The notes under the pieces: model-generated
What the model was told of the DNA's origin: nothing
The model's database searches: none
What the model saw: only the letters and a program-made list of their open reading frames with translations
Program-made: the position numbers and the translations under genes
In this document: positions 8,427-17,325 of the stretch, one piece after another
Layout of the letters: every line of letters begins with the position of its first letter
How positions within the stretch are numbered: the first letter of the stretch is position 1
Assembly (NCBI GenBank): GCA_030836185.1
Contig: JAURQH010000064.1
Coordinates: 1-36,866 of the forward strand
Length of the DNA: 36,866 bases
Direction of reading: 5' to 3'
DNA from: Planctomycetota bacterium
GTDB taxonomy: Bacteria > Planctomycetota > Planctomycetia > Planctomycetales > Planctomycetaceae

Positions 8427-9479
8427 TCATCGAGCTTCCGGTGGTGTCCATGCTTCGAGTGATGTCACCACAATTTTACGTGCAGTAATCGTCGGTTGGC
8501 TCAGCGAGGCAATCTCCAAAGCCAAATCACGCTGAATTCGACAGCTCTTCGGCAATCCTGTCTCTAAGGAAATTGAGCAACTGCCTGTAATTTCACCTCC
8601 CAGAATCCGGGTTCGCACAGCCGTAACAGTGACCGATCCTTGAGGATTGAGCGGACGCAACTCTCCTCGAATTGTCACGTGTGCTGTCTGTCCATCTCCT
8701 GAGACATGTTGAATTCGAGATTGAATCGACTCCTCCACCGGAACAGGTTGAGAGCGAACAAAAGAGGTGGGCCAAGTGGATTCCAGTGGAAAGGAATCCC
8801 CCTCAGATGTGAGCGGCCCGAATGGTAACAGTGCAATACTTTCATCAAGAAACGACATGGCCATTGAGACTGTTTGCTGAGGGTTTGTCGCATCTCCCCC
8901 CAGACGTTGTGTTAATCCCTGTTGTAAGCTGACGGGATACTGAGAGATACATTTTTCGATAAACTTTGGGTATCCTTTAATTTCGCGAATAGTATTATCT
9001 CGATTAAGAACCAAGGTGAATCCGTTTTCAAGTAATCCCTGGTAGGGCAATGCTTCGGGAGGAACATTGGCGCTACTACGAGAATCATAAACAATCTGCT
9101 GATCGCCGACGGTGTGATGATAGCGAATGTTATGAAATGAGACTTCCAATCCATAAGAAGTCGGGGTTTCATTGATGACAGTCATCGAGAGCAGTAATTC
9201 TATTTTCTCGGAGACGGCATTCAAAGAACTTCCCGGATCTCCAGTCAGACTCTGCTCGATCACTTTGTGGAAGTAATATTGCTCACCCTTTGTCATCACA
9301 ATGCGCGGTGCCGACAATTTTTTTGCAGAGACTGGCTGTACATCCACGGTGGTTCCCGGCATGGCCGGTATGACCTGAACGTCATCTTTGATGGACTGAT
9401 CTGCTTGCTCATCCGAACATCCGCCCAAGACGATAGTCGTTAAGACAAAACCTATGCACAGCTTGAAAGACTTACTCAT
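8427..9479 (-). CDS. Lipoprotein of unknown function
   Basis: This is a 350-residue exported lipoprotein. It has a lysine near the N-terminus, a hydrophobic stretch (LCIGFVLTTIVLGG) and a lipobox ending at C21 (LGGC), with a disordered acidic linker after it. The mature part is a beta-rich domain of about 300 residues with no enzyme motif that I recognise (for example SYGLEVSFHNIRYHHT near residue 112). Its layout resembles DUF6263-type lipoproteins, but I cannot confirm that. AGGGA lies 4 bases upstream of the ATG. The gene is separated by about 190 bases from the next minus-strand gene upstream, so it may have its own promoter. The residue after the lipid cysteine is S22, so no Asp+2 inner-membrane retention signal is present. 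Confidence 0.82.
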   Translation of the reverse strand: MSKSFKLCIGFVLTTIVLGGCSDEQADQSIKDDVQVIPAMPGTTVDVQPVSAKKLSAPRIVMTKGEQYYFHKVIEQSLTGDPGSSLNAVSEKIELLLSMTVINETPTSYGLEVSFHNIRYHHTVGDQQIVYDSRSSANVPPEALPYQGLLENGFTLVLNRDNTIREIKGYPKFIEKCISQYPVSLQQGLTQRLGGDATNPQQTVSMAMSFLDESIALLPFGPLTSEGDSFPLESTWPTSFVRSQPVPVEESIQSRIQHVSGDGQTAHVTIRGELRPLNPQGSVTVTAVRTRILGGEITGSCSISLETGLPKSCRIQRDLALEIASLSQPTITARKIVVTSLEAWTPPEAR

Positions 9480-9667
9480 AGCATCCCTGCAAGGTGTTAT
9501 GTGAGTGTGGACTTCAATTTCGCCCTACTTTGGTATCTTGTGGAGATCTAGCAGTTCCCACAGATTACGAAAAGGGAGATTTTTTCTGGCAAAGAATGGT
9601 GAGACAGCTTGCCCCCGCAGCTATCTTCCCGAAACTCTGAAAAAAACCTACATTATCAAGCCTAAAT

Positions 9668-10627
9668 TTACTTTTTCGGGCGTTTGAGGGGGACGGGTTT
9701 CAACTCCACACGAACTTTCGTTCCCAGTGGTGGAATACGTTCTTCCCAAGCCTCGTAAGCCAAACCCGCCGCATCCGCAGAACTTTTTTCACGCACATCA
9801 ATGGTCGCCGAAGAGAAGTTTGCGACACAAATCAGGTTACCATCTTCCGCCAGATAATGAGACTCGCCGGTTCCTTCATCAACATAAAACGCACTGCCTG
9901 CAAAGACCCAATCCGCCGTCATCGGCTTGATTTGAGAGATTTGGAACAGTTTTCCAACCGCAGTCTGGAATGTTTTTTCAGAGGATAATGCCAACGCCTG
10001 TTTTTTCTCCTCTGCATCCATCACTCCAAACCAGAGCAATTCCTGATGTTTCTCGTCGTAGCGTAAATCGCTTTCGTCAGGGAAAATGACTCCAGCCGGT
10101 AATTGTTTCAGATGCGTTATAAAATATTTGCGCGTTGCACTGCGTAACCATTTTTCTGCATTGCTTCGATGCCACTTCTGAGTATCATCCTGCCACATCA
10201 GTGAAATCTCAATCTTTTGTCCTGTGGGCGGGCGGAATTCGGGATCCCAACTCACTGGCTTTCCTGCCTGAGCCCCCACAGCAAGCAACGCGGCATGAAT
10301 GTCTCGGGCCTTTCCATCGAAGGCAAGAATCGATTCGTGCTCCTTCGTCTGTTTCAAACAAACCAGCATTTCCAAAAGACCATTACGAAAGACAACCGTT
10401 GTTTCAAGAATGACTTTTTTATCAACACGGTCGATAAAAGCCGTTTTCTGTGGGTTGATTGGAATCAACTCAGGTTTGTTACCTGATTGACTAGAATCTG
10501 TAGCCGACGATTCTGGTGCTGACTTTGGGGTATCGGAACTCTCTGTTTGGGCATTGCCTAATTCACACCACAGCAGTGAGATTCCGATGAATATAACGAC
10601 AGCATGTTGAGACACAGGACTCTCCAT
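9668..10627 (-). CDS. Exported YdjY-domain-like protein
   Basis: From the ATG at 10627 the protein is 319 residues; the same frame can be read upstream from a TTG at 10696, but no good start is seen there. The N-terminus has a signal peptide (hydrophobic VVIFIGISLLWCEL, cleavage probably after GNA) and a Ser/Gln-rich linker. Residues about 60-150 hold a YdjY-like domain (FRNGLLEMLVCLKQTKEHES, then ALLAVGAQAGKPV). A second similar half includes ELLWFGVMDAEEKK and WVFAGSAFYVDEG. The C-terminal segment carries FSSATIDV and a basic tail. Proteins of this kind are common in planctomycetes; their function is unknown. It follows the alpha/beta hydrolase gene by about 60 bases on the same strand. Confidence 0.8.
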   Translation of the reverse strand: MESPVSQHAVVIFIGISLLWCELGNAQTESSDTPKSAPESSATDSSQSGNKPELIPINPQKTAFIDRVDKKVILETTVVFRNGLLEMLVCLKQTKEHESILAFDGKARDIHAALLAVGAQAGKPVSWDPEFRPPTGQKIEISLMWQDDTQKWHRSNAEKWLRSATRKYFITHLKQLPAGVIFPDESDLRYDEKHQELLWFGVMDAEEKKQALALSSEKTFQTAVGKLFQISQIKPMTADWVFAGSAFYVDEGTGESHYLAEDGNLICVANFSSATIDVREKSSADAAGLAYEAWEERIPPLGTKVRVELKPVPLKRPKK

Positions 10628-10688
10628 CTTCAGTTTCTTTGTTTTATTAAAATAAAAACTCAGAGCAAACGAAATCTGTCTTGATATA

Positions 10689-11555
10689 TTAACCAATCAC
10701 AGTTCGTCGAGATAGATGGTTCATCCAGTCAATCAAGTCGCTAAAGATTTCATGCCGATTCGGTTCGAATTCGAGCGTATGACGGGCATTTTGATAAATC
10801 ACCAAATTTTCTTGTGGCGCCCCGAACTTCATCATCAGGGCGAGAGTTCGTCCGTTATCGATGATCTCATCCTGACCTGCGAGCAACATCAGCAACGGAA
10901 CTGAGAGTTTTGAAGCATCTTTTTGGATGATTTTTTCGAGATCAAGAGACGCTTGCAAAAAATCGAGGCTCACTTGGCGTAAGGCATAACGATCATTCCT
11001 GATGAAGGACTGCCACTCTGGCTCGCCTGTGAACAGAGCAGGGTCATCCAGGGGGATAGTAACGCGACGTTTTCCTTGACCTTGTAATCTTGCGAGCTTC
11101 AATAATCGTTGTTGTAAACCTGTTGGTTTGACTTTGGCGCAGATTCCGGGGTATAGCAACCCGACACCATCAACCAAATCTGGAAACTGTATCGCAACCG
11201 CAGCAGCAACCTTCCCCCCCCAACTGATTCCCGTGAGCAAAATCGGAGCCCCTGGACGCTCAATGTCACGCTCTGCTCGTAAAGCAACCAGAAATTGTCT
11301 CACATCATTGAGCAAGCGTTCGTAATGAGGAGTGTGGCCACGCTCACAGCCATTGAGACCGGAACCACGCCTGTCGAGAAAACGAACGTCAAAACCTTGA
11401 TCGGACAAGCGTTGTGACGAATAGCCGTACCATCCCGAGTGACTTTGAATACCGTGCAATGCGACCACATAAGCACGAGGGACGCCCGCGGAGGGTTCCC
11501 AATGGCGGTAGTGATGATAATAATCGTCGGATGTTCGGAAGATTCGAATTTTCAT
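10689..11555 (-). CDS. Serine alpha/beta hydrolase, monoacylglycerol lipase/lysophospholipase-like
   Basis: This is a 288-residue cytoplasmic hydrolase. Strand beta3 is VVALHGIQSHSGWY (the HG oxyanion motif). FLDRRGSGLN corresponds to the family's DxRGxGxS segment. The nucleophile elbow is GISWG with S111, the acid is D229 (AGQDEII) and the histidine is H259 (ARHTLEF), so the triad is complete. Length and motifs match the Hydrolase_4/lysophospholipase group, which cleaves acylglycerols or similar esters; the precise substrate is unknown. It is the first gene of a minus-strand pair with the YdjY-like gene and diverges from the glycosyltransferase gene across a 149-base promoter region. Confidence 0.88.
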   Translation of the reverse strand: MKIRIFRTSDDYYHHYRHWEPSAGVPRAYVVALHGIQSHSGWYGYSSQRLSDQGFDVRFLDRRGSGLNGCERGHTPHYERLLNDVRQFLVALRAERDIERPGAPILLTGISWGGKVAAAVAIQFPDLVDGVGLLYPGICAKVKPTGLQQRLLKLARLQGQGKRRVTIPLDDPALFTGEPEWQSFIRNDRYALRQVSLDFLQASLDLEKIIQKDASKLSVPLLMLLAGQDEIIDNGRTLALMMKFGAPQENLVIYQNARHTLEFEPNRHEIFSDLIDWMNHLSRRTVIG

Positions 11556-11586
11556 CGCGACGTTCTACTCTGACTGAGAAAGAGGA

Positions 11587-11592
11587 TATAAT
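11587..11592 (+). promoter_or_regulatory. Candidate -10 element for the GT4/asnB operon
   Basis: A perfect TATAAT lies in the 149-base divergent gap between the alpha/beta hydrolase gene and the glycosyltransferase gene. The best -35 at 18-base spacing is only TTCTAC, so the assignment is weak. The surrounding AT-rich run (ATATAATATATT) could equally serve the minus-strand gene, for which TTGACG is present at about 11622-11627 in reverse orientation. Confidence 0.25.
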
Positions 11593-11704
11593 ATATTGTG
11601 GAACAGCCGTCGTCTGTCGTCAATTGACGGTTCTCGCCCAATCATACTTCCCTGTCCGAAGAGTCTGTTCCGTCCGAACAATTGGCACGATCTGAAAAAC
11701 CCCC

Positions 11705-12835
11705 ATGCGGTTAACCCTGTTAACTCCTACTCTCGATCAATCTGGAGCTGAAAAACAGCTCACATTGCTCGCTTGTGGACTCAAAGATACGACATCCTGG
11801 GATATCGACGTCGTGGCTCTGACACGTGGCGGTCCTTATCAGGAAGTCCTCGAAAACCACGGTATTCGAGTGACTGTCATCGGTAAGCGTTTCCGTTGCG
11901 ATCCCTCAGCATGGTGGAAGTTGAAACGATATTTACGCCAAACAAGACCCGACATTTTGCACACTTGGATGTTCACTGCGAATGCTTATGGTCGACTCGC
12001 GGCTGGGCCAAACCCGCGCTTCAAAATTGTGACCTCAGAGCGATGTGTCGACTCCTGGAAAGCCGGTTGGCAACTTCGGATCGACCGCATGCTCATCAAA
12101 CGAACTGATCACTTACTGGCAAACTCTGCCCCAGTTGCAGAATTTTATCAGCAAGTAGGCTACCCGAAAGAGACACTGTCGGTCATCTCGAATGGTGTCA
12201 AAATACCGTCTCCACGAAATCTTGAACTACGTCAACAATTGCATGCTAAATGGAATCTTCCTCAAGGTGCAAGAGTTGTTGCGCATGTTGGAAGACTGGC
12301 ACGGCAAAAACGAATCGATCATCTGATGTGGTCTTTTCAACAATTACAGCAACTGTCTGAGAATACTTACTTCGTGATTGCTGGAGAGGGACCAGAGAGA
12401 GCCCACCTCGAAGACCTTGCGATTCGATACACGTGTGACCATTTGGTACGATTTGTAGGACACCAACCAAATGGGGCGACCTTGATGGATGGAATTGACC
12501 TCTTCTGGCTAGGGAGTGATTTTGAAGGAATGTCGAATAGTTTAATGGAAGCGATGGCAGCCGGAGTACCCGCTGTCGTTTCAGACATTCCTGCGAACCG
12601 GGAACTTGTCATCCCGGAAATCACGGGAGAACTCTTTCCTTTGGGAAACCGTACGGCAGTCGCGCAATTATCAGACCGAATCCTCAATAACTCCTCCAAA
12701 TATCAATTGATGTCGGAGGCTTCTGCCAAACGAATGCGAACAGAATTCGGAATCGAACAAATGGTGACACGACATCGAGAACTGTACGAAAGATTGATGA
12801 ATACAGATCAACACTCTGCTCGAGAGATCAACTGA
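11705..12835 (+). CDS. GT-B glycosyltransferase, family 4
   Basis: This is a 376-residue retaining-type glycosyltransferase with two Rossmann-like halves. The N-terminal acceptor domain starts MRLTLLTPTLDQSGAEKQL and includes RPDILHTWMFTANAYGRLA. The linker VISNGV(K) starts the donor domain, which has VAHVGRLARQKRIDHL near residue 195, FVIAGEGPER near 224 and the EX7E motif at E274/E282 (DFEGMSNSLMEAMAAGVPAV). This is the standard GT4 architecture used to build lipopolysaccharide, exopolysaccharide or glycolipid. asnB begins one base after its stop codon, a pairing often seen in cell-surface glycan or amidated-sugar loci. The sugar donor and acceptor cannot be deduced. Confidence 0.92.
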   Translation: MRLTLLTPTLDQSGAEKQLTLLACGLKDTTSWDIDVVALTRGGPYQEVLENHGIRVTVIGKRFRCDPSAWWKLKRYLRQTRPDILHTWMFTANAYGRLAAGPNPRFKIVTSERCVDSWKAGWQLRIDRMLIKRTDHLLANSAPVAEFYQQVGYPKETLSVISNGVKIPSPRNLELRQQLHAKWNLPQGARVVAHVGRLARQKRIDHLMWSFQQLQQLSENTYFVIAGEGPERAHLEDLAIRYTCDHLVRFVGHQPNGATLMDGIDLFWLGSDFEGMSNSLMEAMAAGVPAVVSDIPANRELVIPEITGELFPLGNRTAVAQLSDRILNNSSKYQLMSEASAKRMRTEFGIEQMVTRHRELYERLMNTDQHSAREIN

Positions 12836-12836
12836 T

Positions 12837-14855
12837 ATGTGTGGATTGACGGGAGCCGTCTGGACTCGCGAGGGATCGCCCGTCTCCTTGCGCGAACTCC
12901 AGCAGATGACTCAGTCTCTTCGCCATCGAGGGCCCGATGCGGGAGGTCTTCTTTACACCATCCTTCAAGCTTCAGGCGATTGGAGCCATCAACAGTTCGA
13001 CTCTGATTCGGAGGCGCTACCAGCGATCACTCCCTCAACTCCCGGATGTGCCTTGGGACATCGTCGGCTCTCGATCATCGATCTCTCTGAATCGGGAACA
13101 CAACCTCTATCGAATGAAGACGGAACAATCTGGACGGTTTTTAATGGTGAAATTTACAACTACCGCGATCTTACTGAAAGCCTGAAATCAAAAGGGCACA
13201 GATTCCGCACCGAGACCGACACAGAAGTCATCGTTCACCTTTATGAAGAATATGGCGACAATTTTGTCGAACATCTCAGCGGAATGTTTGCACTGGCGGT
13301 GTGGGATCAACGAGCCGAACGTCTTATTCTGGCACGTGATCGCATGGGTCAAAAACCGCTTTTCTATCGGGAAGAGCGGGGAAGAGTCAGCTTTGCCAGT
13401 GAACTCAAATCGCTGCTACAAATTGATGAGGCTCCTCGTCATCTTCGCCGTGATGCCGTCGATGATTACCTCACCTATCAGTATGTTCCTGATCCAAAGT
13501 GTATTCTCGACGGATATCATAAACTGCCACCCGCACATTTGGCGATCTATGAACAAGGACGGCTGACAACGAAACCTTATTGGTCGGCACCGTATGAATT
13601 ATCGAGCCAATCTTTAGCGCCATACCGAAGTGCCAATGATTGGAGGCAGGAACTCAAACGCAGGATGCGACAAGCAGTCGAATTGAGGTTGCGGAGTGAT
13701 GTTCCTTTGGGGGCTTTCCTCTCAGGTGGCATCGACTCCACCATCATTGTTGGACTGATGCAGGAATTGTCTTCTAACCAAACTAATACGTTTTCGATTG
13801 GTTTCTCCGTCAAGGAGTTTGACGAAACCTCTTTCGCTCGCGAAGCCGCCGAACATCTCGGCACGCAACACCACGAACAGATTGTGCATCCTGATGCGAT
13901 TAGCATCCTGCCCAAACTCATCTGGCATTATGACGAGCCATTCTCGGATAGCTCCGCAATCCCAACCATGTTGCTCTCCGAAATGACGAGACAGCATGTG
14001 ACGGTTGCACTCTCGGGCGATGGCGGTGACGAACTGTTCTGTGGATATCCACGATATCGAGCTGTTGAGCTTGCGGAAAAAACGGATCGCTTGCCTGCCA
14101 TTTTCAAAAGAATCCTGGGTCATCCGCTCTGGCAAAAGATTCCCGGACCAACTCATCAACGATCCATCATCAGGCGTGGAAAGCGTTTTTTGTCTGCGAT
14201 TTCAAAATCTCGTGAAGAGCGATACCTCAATTGGATCTCCATTTTTAACGACGAAGCTCGCAGAACTATGTACACGCATGAGTTTCGTGAATCACTCGGA
14301 ACCTACCATCCCAAAGAATTAATACTGGATGCGTACCGCAAAACCGATTCCCGTGATTTCATCACACAGACGACATGCGTCGATGTTCAGACCTATTTGC
14401 CTTTCGATATTCTGAAGAAAGTCGACATTGCCAGTATGTCGTATGGCTTGGAGTGCCGTTCCCCATTCCTCGACCATGATGTTGTCGAACTGGCCGCGCA
14501 AATGCCCATTGAATTGAAAATGGACAAACGACAACAAAAGAAAATACTGATCGAAACATTTGAGCAATATCTGCCTCCGCGACTACAAACCCGGCCTAAA
14601 ATGGGATTTGGAGTCCCCATAAACGTCTGGTTCCGAAATGAATTGAAACCGCTTTTATTTGAAATATTATTGAGCCAACGCGCTCTTGATCGTGGGATAT
14701 TCAATCAGGAAGAACTGGAAGGACTTATCGGGGAACACCTGAGTGAAAAGTGGGATCATTCATATCGTCTCTGGAATCTTCTCTGTCTGGAGTTGTGGCA
14801 ACGTGCTTATCTCGATACACCTTCTGCACCAAACTCTTATTCGGACTCACTTTAG
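12837..14855 (+). CDS. asnB: Asparagine synthase (glutamine-hydrolysing), AsnB type
   Basis: This 672-residue class-II glutamine amidotransferase has the catalytic Cys2 exposed after Met removal (MCGLTGAVW), RHRGPDAGG near residue 32, GHRRLSIIDLSESG near 75 and FNGEIYNYR near 105. The synthetase domain has the PP-loop SGGIDS at 296-301, GDGGDELFCGYPRYR at about 398 and LECRSPFLDHDVVE at about 535. Between GGLLY and GCALGHRR lies an extra 25-30 residues compared with E. coli AsnB. The reaction is aspartate + glutamine + ATP to asparagine, although many AsnB paralogues in glycan loci instead amidate sugar or peptide carboxylates. The 1-base gap after the GT4 gene suggests such a role here (inference). 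Confidence 0.92.
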   Translation: MCGLTGAVWTREGSPVSLRELQQMTQSLRHRGPDAGGLLYTILQASGDWSHQQFDSDSEALPAITPSTPGCALGHRRLSIIDLSESGTQPLSNEDGTIWTVFNGEIYNYRDLTESLKSKGHRFRTETDTEVIVHLYEEYGDNFVEHLSGMFALAVWDQRAERLILARDRMGQKPLFYREERGRVSFASELKSLLQIDEAPRHLRRDAVDDYLTYQYVPDPKCILDGYHKLPPAHLAIYEQGRLTTKPYWSAPYELSSQSLAPYRSANDWRQELKRRMRQAVELRLRSDVPLGAFLSGGIDSTIIVGLMQELSSNQTNTFSIGFSVKEFDETSFAREAAEHLGTQHHEQIVHPDAISILPKLIWHYDEPFSDSSAIPTMLLSEMTRQHVTVALSGDGGDELFCGYPRYRAVELAEKTDRLPAIFKRILGHPLWQKIPGPTHQRSIIRRGKRFLSAISKSREERYLNWISIFNDEARRTMYTHEFRESLGTYHPKELILDAYRKTDSRDFITQTTCVDVQTYLPFDILKKVDIASMSYGLECRSPFLDHDVVELAAQMPIELKMDKRQQKKILIETFEQYLPPRLQTRPKMGFGVPINVWFRNELKPLLFEILLSQRALDRGIFNQEELEGLIGEHLSEKWDHSYRLWNLLCLELWQRAYLDTPSAPNSYSDSL

Positions 14856-14910
14856 AGCTGCCCAAAACTGAAGGCACAATAGGTGGTCTGCGCCCAGTTT
14901 GACGACGCGG

Positions 14911-14948
14911 CAACCCCTCAGTTTTAGTCGGGTTGTCAAGACTGAAAC
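14911..14948 (+). promoter_or_regulatory. Overlapping RNA pairings between asnB and the DUF1571 gene
   Basis: CAACCC (14911-14916) can pair with GGGTTG (14930-14935). GTTTTAGTC (14921-14929), which sits in that loop, can pair with GACTGAAAC (14940-14948) with one G-U pair. The two helices overlap as a pseudoknot or a mutually exclusive switch. No T run follows, so it is not a clear terminator. The rest of the 281-base gap (14856-15136) has no convincing ORF; AAAACTGA at 14864-14871 is also an exact inverted copy of TCAGTTTT at 14918-14925. Confidence 0.3.
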
Positions 14949-15136
14949 CTCTGAATGTATTGCAACTGCCCTCGTAAATATTCGATATTCTGAAGCGAAA
15001 TCTGCCGAAGAATAGAAATATCGCCATTGCCCGATCACCCTTCGGCAGTCTCGGACTTGAGTCGATACTTTACATCGACTGTATTTTGAGTCTCTATATG
15101 TTTGATTGACTGCTGATGCTCTCAGGAATCATAAAT

Positions 15137-16096
15137 ATGAAGTGGTTTTCCAACGCTAAAACCAAAAAGAACACACATAACAAAGAAAACTTCTGTGCCG
15201 TGATTGTTGCTCTGTTCGCAATCACGATTCTTTACTTTAGCCACGATCCCTCCCCTGCTGGCGCCAATCCAAGTGAGGTACAATTCGATACTGCCGATTT
15301 GGCGTCATCAATGTCATCTTCTGGAAATTTCTCCGAGACAAGCAACGGAGCAGAAGCTTCAGGAGAGCTCTCCGGCAAAAACGCGCTGTTAATGCAAATC
15401 CTGCTTCTTGAGAAAGGGCAAAGGTACATTTCATCTGTCCCTGATTATACTTCAACATTATATAAGCAGGAGCGCATTGATGGGGTTCTGAATGAGCCCA
15501 GCTTCATGCAGGTAAAGATTCGCCATGAACCATTCTCTGTTTACATGAAATGGATCGAAGGTAACGACCCCGGACGAGAGTTACTATACGTCGAAAATGA
15601 AAATGATGGCGAGATGTTGATCAAATTGGGAGGAGTCAAAGGAAGAATGATGCCGACTCTGAAACTTAACCCTACGGGCGACATGGCAATGAAAGAAGCC
15701 CGCTACCCGGTGACAACTGTGGGGCTCAAGAATGCGATTGATAAGATTCTATCTTTCCGAACCGTTGATCTCAAAAAAATGCAGGGAATATCATGTCGCA
15801 TGATCGACAATCAAAAATGGAATAAGGAAGAGTGTTTTTGCTTTCTGATGGAATTTGAAAACAAGCAATCATCAGCTTTTCGTAAATCTGTTTTGTATGT
15901 GAGCAAAGCGAATTATCTACCGACTTGCATTAAGAATTACAGTTGGATTCCCGACGGTCAAGAAGAGCTATCTGGTGAGAAACTTGATGAAGAAACATTG
16001 TGCGAGTTTTACAGTTTCAGCAATATTGTCACTGAAGAGAGATTGGCCTCTGCAGAATTTGATGAAACAAATTCAAACTATCAGTTCCGCCGGTAA
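15137..16096 (+). CDS. DUF1571-type exported/membrane-anchored protein
   Basis: From the ATG at 15137 the protein is 319 residues; AGGA 9 bases upstream (15124-15127) favours this start over the in-frame ATG at 15116. A Lys/Asn-rich N-terminus precedes one hydrophobic helix (FCAVIVALFAITILYF), which is either an uncleaved anchor or a signal peptide. A Ser-rich linker follows. The DUF1571 core begins near residue 95 (YTSTLYKQERIDGVL), with IRHEPFSVYMKWIEGNDPGR, LLYVENENDGEMLIKLGG and ARYPVTTVGLKNAI. The family is typical of planctomycetes and some proteobacteria and has no established function; the fold resembles lipoprotein-carrier-like beta proteins (uncertain). The stop codon abuts the stop of the convergent aminotransferase gene with no spacer. 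Confidence 0.85.
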   Translation: MKWFSNAKTKKNTHNKENFCAVIVALFAITILYFSHDPSPAGANPSEVQFDTADLASSMSSSGNFSETSNGAEASGELSGKNALLMQILLLEKGQRYISSVPDYTSTLYKQERIDGVLNEPSFMQVKIRHEPFSVYMKWIEGNDPGRELLYVENENDGEMLIKLGGVKGRMMPTLKLNPTGDMAMKEARYPVTTVGLKNAIDKILSFRTVDLKKMQGISCRMIDNQKWNKEECFCFLMEFENKQSSAFRKSVLYVSKANYLPTCIKNYSWIPDGQEELSGEKLDEETLCEFYSFSNIVTEERLASAEFDETNSNYQFRR

Positions 16097-17275
16097 TCAG
16101 ACGAACTTGTGATCCTTTGCAAAACACTCTTCCAGAGCATTCAACAAATGATCGACATCGTCAGTGGTGTTGTAGAGATGGCAAGAAATTCTTAGAAAAC
16201 GCCTGTTCTTCCATGTGAAGACGGGAACTTCAATCTGATATCGGTTCCACAATGTATTTTGCAGTGGATCACGTCTTCCATGCTGTTCTCCATTCTCAAC
16301 TATACCCGGGACTGGAAGTGTGATCATTGATGCATTCCATGTGGTATGATCATTAATTAAGGGATCGAGGCCAGTCAAAGAAGAAATTCGTTCGGCTCCG
16401 TGTTGAACCAATTGATGAGTCTCGTTTCGAAACCTCTCCCATCCATGCTCTTTCAGGCATCGAATTGCTTCGGGAATCGCCAGGACTCCTGAGAGGTCTC
16501 TGGTGCCAATCCAGTTGAACTCGTCTTGCCAACTTGGCTCTTGCCCTGAGACACTACCGCCCCAACTAATGATGGCTGGCTTCACTCGATGTTGCCAGCG
16601 TGGGGCAACATACAAAAAACCTGTCCCAAATGTCGCAGATAACCATTTATGGCAACTGGCACAATAAAAATCACAATCGATTACGTCGAGATTGACGGGA
16701 ACCATTCCAATGGCGTGAGGACCATCAATGCAAACCGGAATCTTCATTCGTCTTGCCGCGTGACAGATCTCTTGCACAGGAAAGATCGCGGCTGTCGCAG
16801 ATGTCACATGACTGATGACAATTAATTTCGTTCGCTCCGTTACCCCTTTCAGAAACTCTTCAACGAGTTCATTAGGGTCGGTCAACGGATCTGGTAATCG
16901 CTGCACCACAACCTTCGCACCGGTTTCTTTACATCTGTCCCGCCAAACTCTCATGACGGCACCATACTCGTGGTCCGTCAGCAGGACCTCTTCATCTCTC
17001 GATAATGGGACTGTCCGCGCAACAATGTTCATACCAAAAGTCGCATTATCAACGAACGTCATATTTGTTGACGCAGTTCCGACCAAGTCTGCAAGAGGAT
17101 TCATTGCATCCCTCAATGCGGGCTCCAGATCTCTAGTGAGAAACTGCATGGGTTGCCGTTCCAAACGGTCAATCCATGACTTGCGTACTTCCTGCACTCT
17201 GCGCGGGGAAGGGCCAAATGAGCCGTTATTGAGATAGGTCACTCCGTCGTCGAGTGTGAAATCACTTCGATCCAT
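16097..17275 (-). CDS. Class-V PLP aminotransferase, isopenicillin-N-epimerase-like
   Basis: This is a 392-residue fold-type I PLP enzyme. It begins with FTLDDGVTYLNNGSFGPSPR, the class-V substrate-entry segment (LNNGS/FG). DNATFGMNIV at about 76-85 binds phosphate, D184/H187 (CIDGPHAIG) contact the PLP ring, and K210 (CASCHKWLSA) is the Schiff-base lysine. WGGSVSG and WIGTRDLSG near residues 245-265 fit the epimerase/cysteine-desulfurase-like subgroup. The substrate is unknown: such proteins act as epimerases, C-S lyases or aminotransferases. The gene follows a MATE exporter gene on the same strand by 50 bases. The arrangement might link production and export of a small amino-acid-derived compound, but that is speculative. 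Confidence 0.88.
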   Translation of the reverse strand: MDRSDFTLDDGVTYLNNGSFGPSPRRVQEVRKSWIDRLERQPMQFLTRDLEPALRDAMNPLADLVGTASTNMTFVDNATFGMNIVARTVPLSRDEEVLLTDHEYGAVMRVWRDRCKETGAKVVVQRLPDPLTDPNELVEEFLKGVTERTKLIVISHVTSATAAIFPVQEICHAARRMKIPVCIDGPHAIGMVPVNLDVIDCDFYCASCHKWLSATFGTGFLYVAPRWQHRVKPAIISWGGSVSGQEPSWQDEFNWIGTRDLSGVLAIPEAIRCLKEHGWERFRNETHQLVQHGAERISSLTGLDPLINDHTTWNASMITLPVPGIVENGEQHGRRDPLQNTLWNRYQIEVPVFTWKNRRFLRISCHLYNTTDDVDHLLNALEECFAKDHKFV

Positions 17276-17325
17276 GATTCATCTTTCAATCGAACTATTT
17301 TGATGGATTGTATTCGAAAATTAAA

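Noticed and set aside
9480-9667. A possible terminator or regulatory hairpin between the YdjY-like and lipoprotein genes (AGCTTGC / GCAGCT).
   Set aside because: The stem is six pairs with a bulge and no T run follows on either strand.
11414-11695. A 93-codon plus-strand reading frame across the start of the alpha/beta hydrolase gene and the divergent promoter.
   Set aside because: It is antisense to a well-supported gene, has no recognisable domain and no RBS, and its composition looks like shadow coding.
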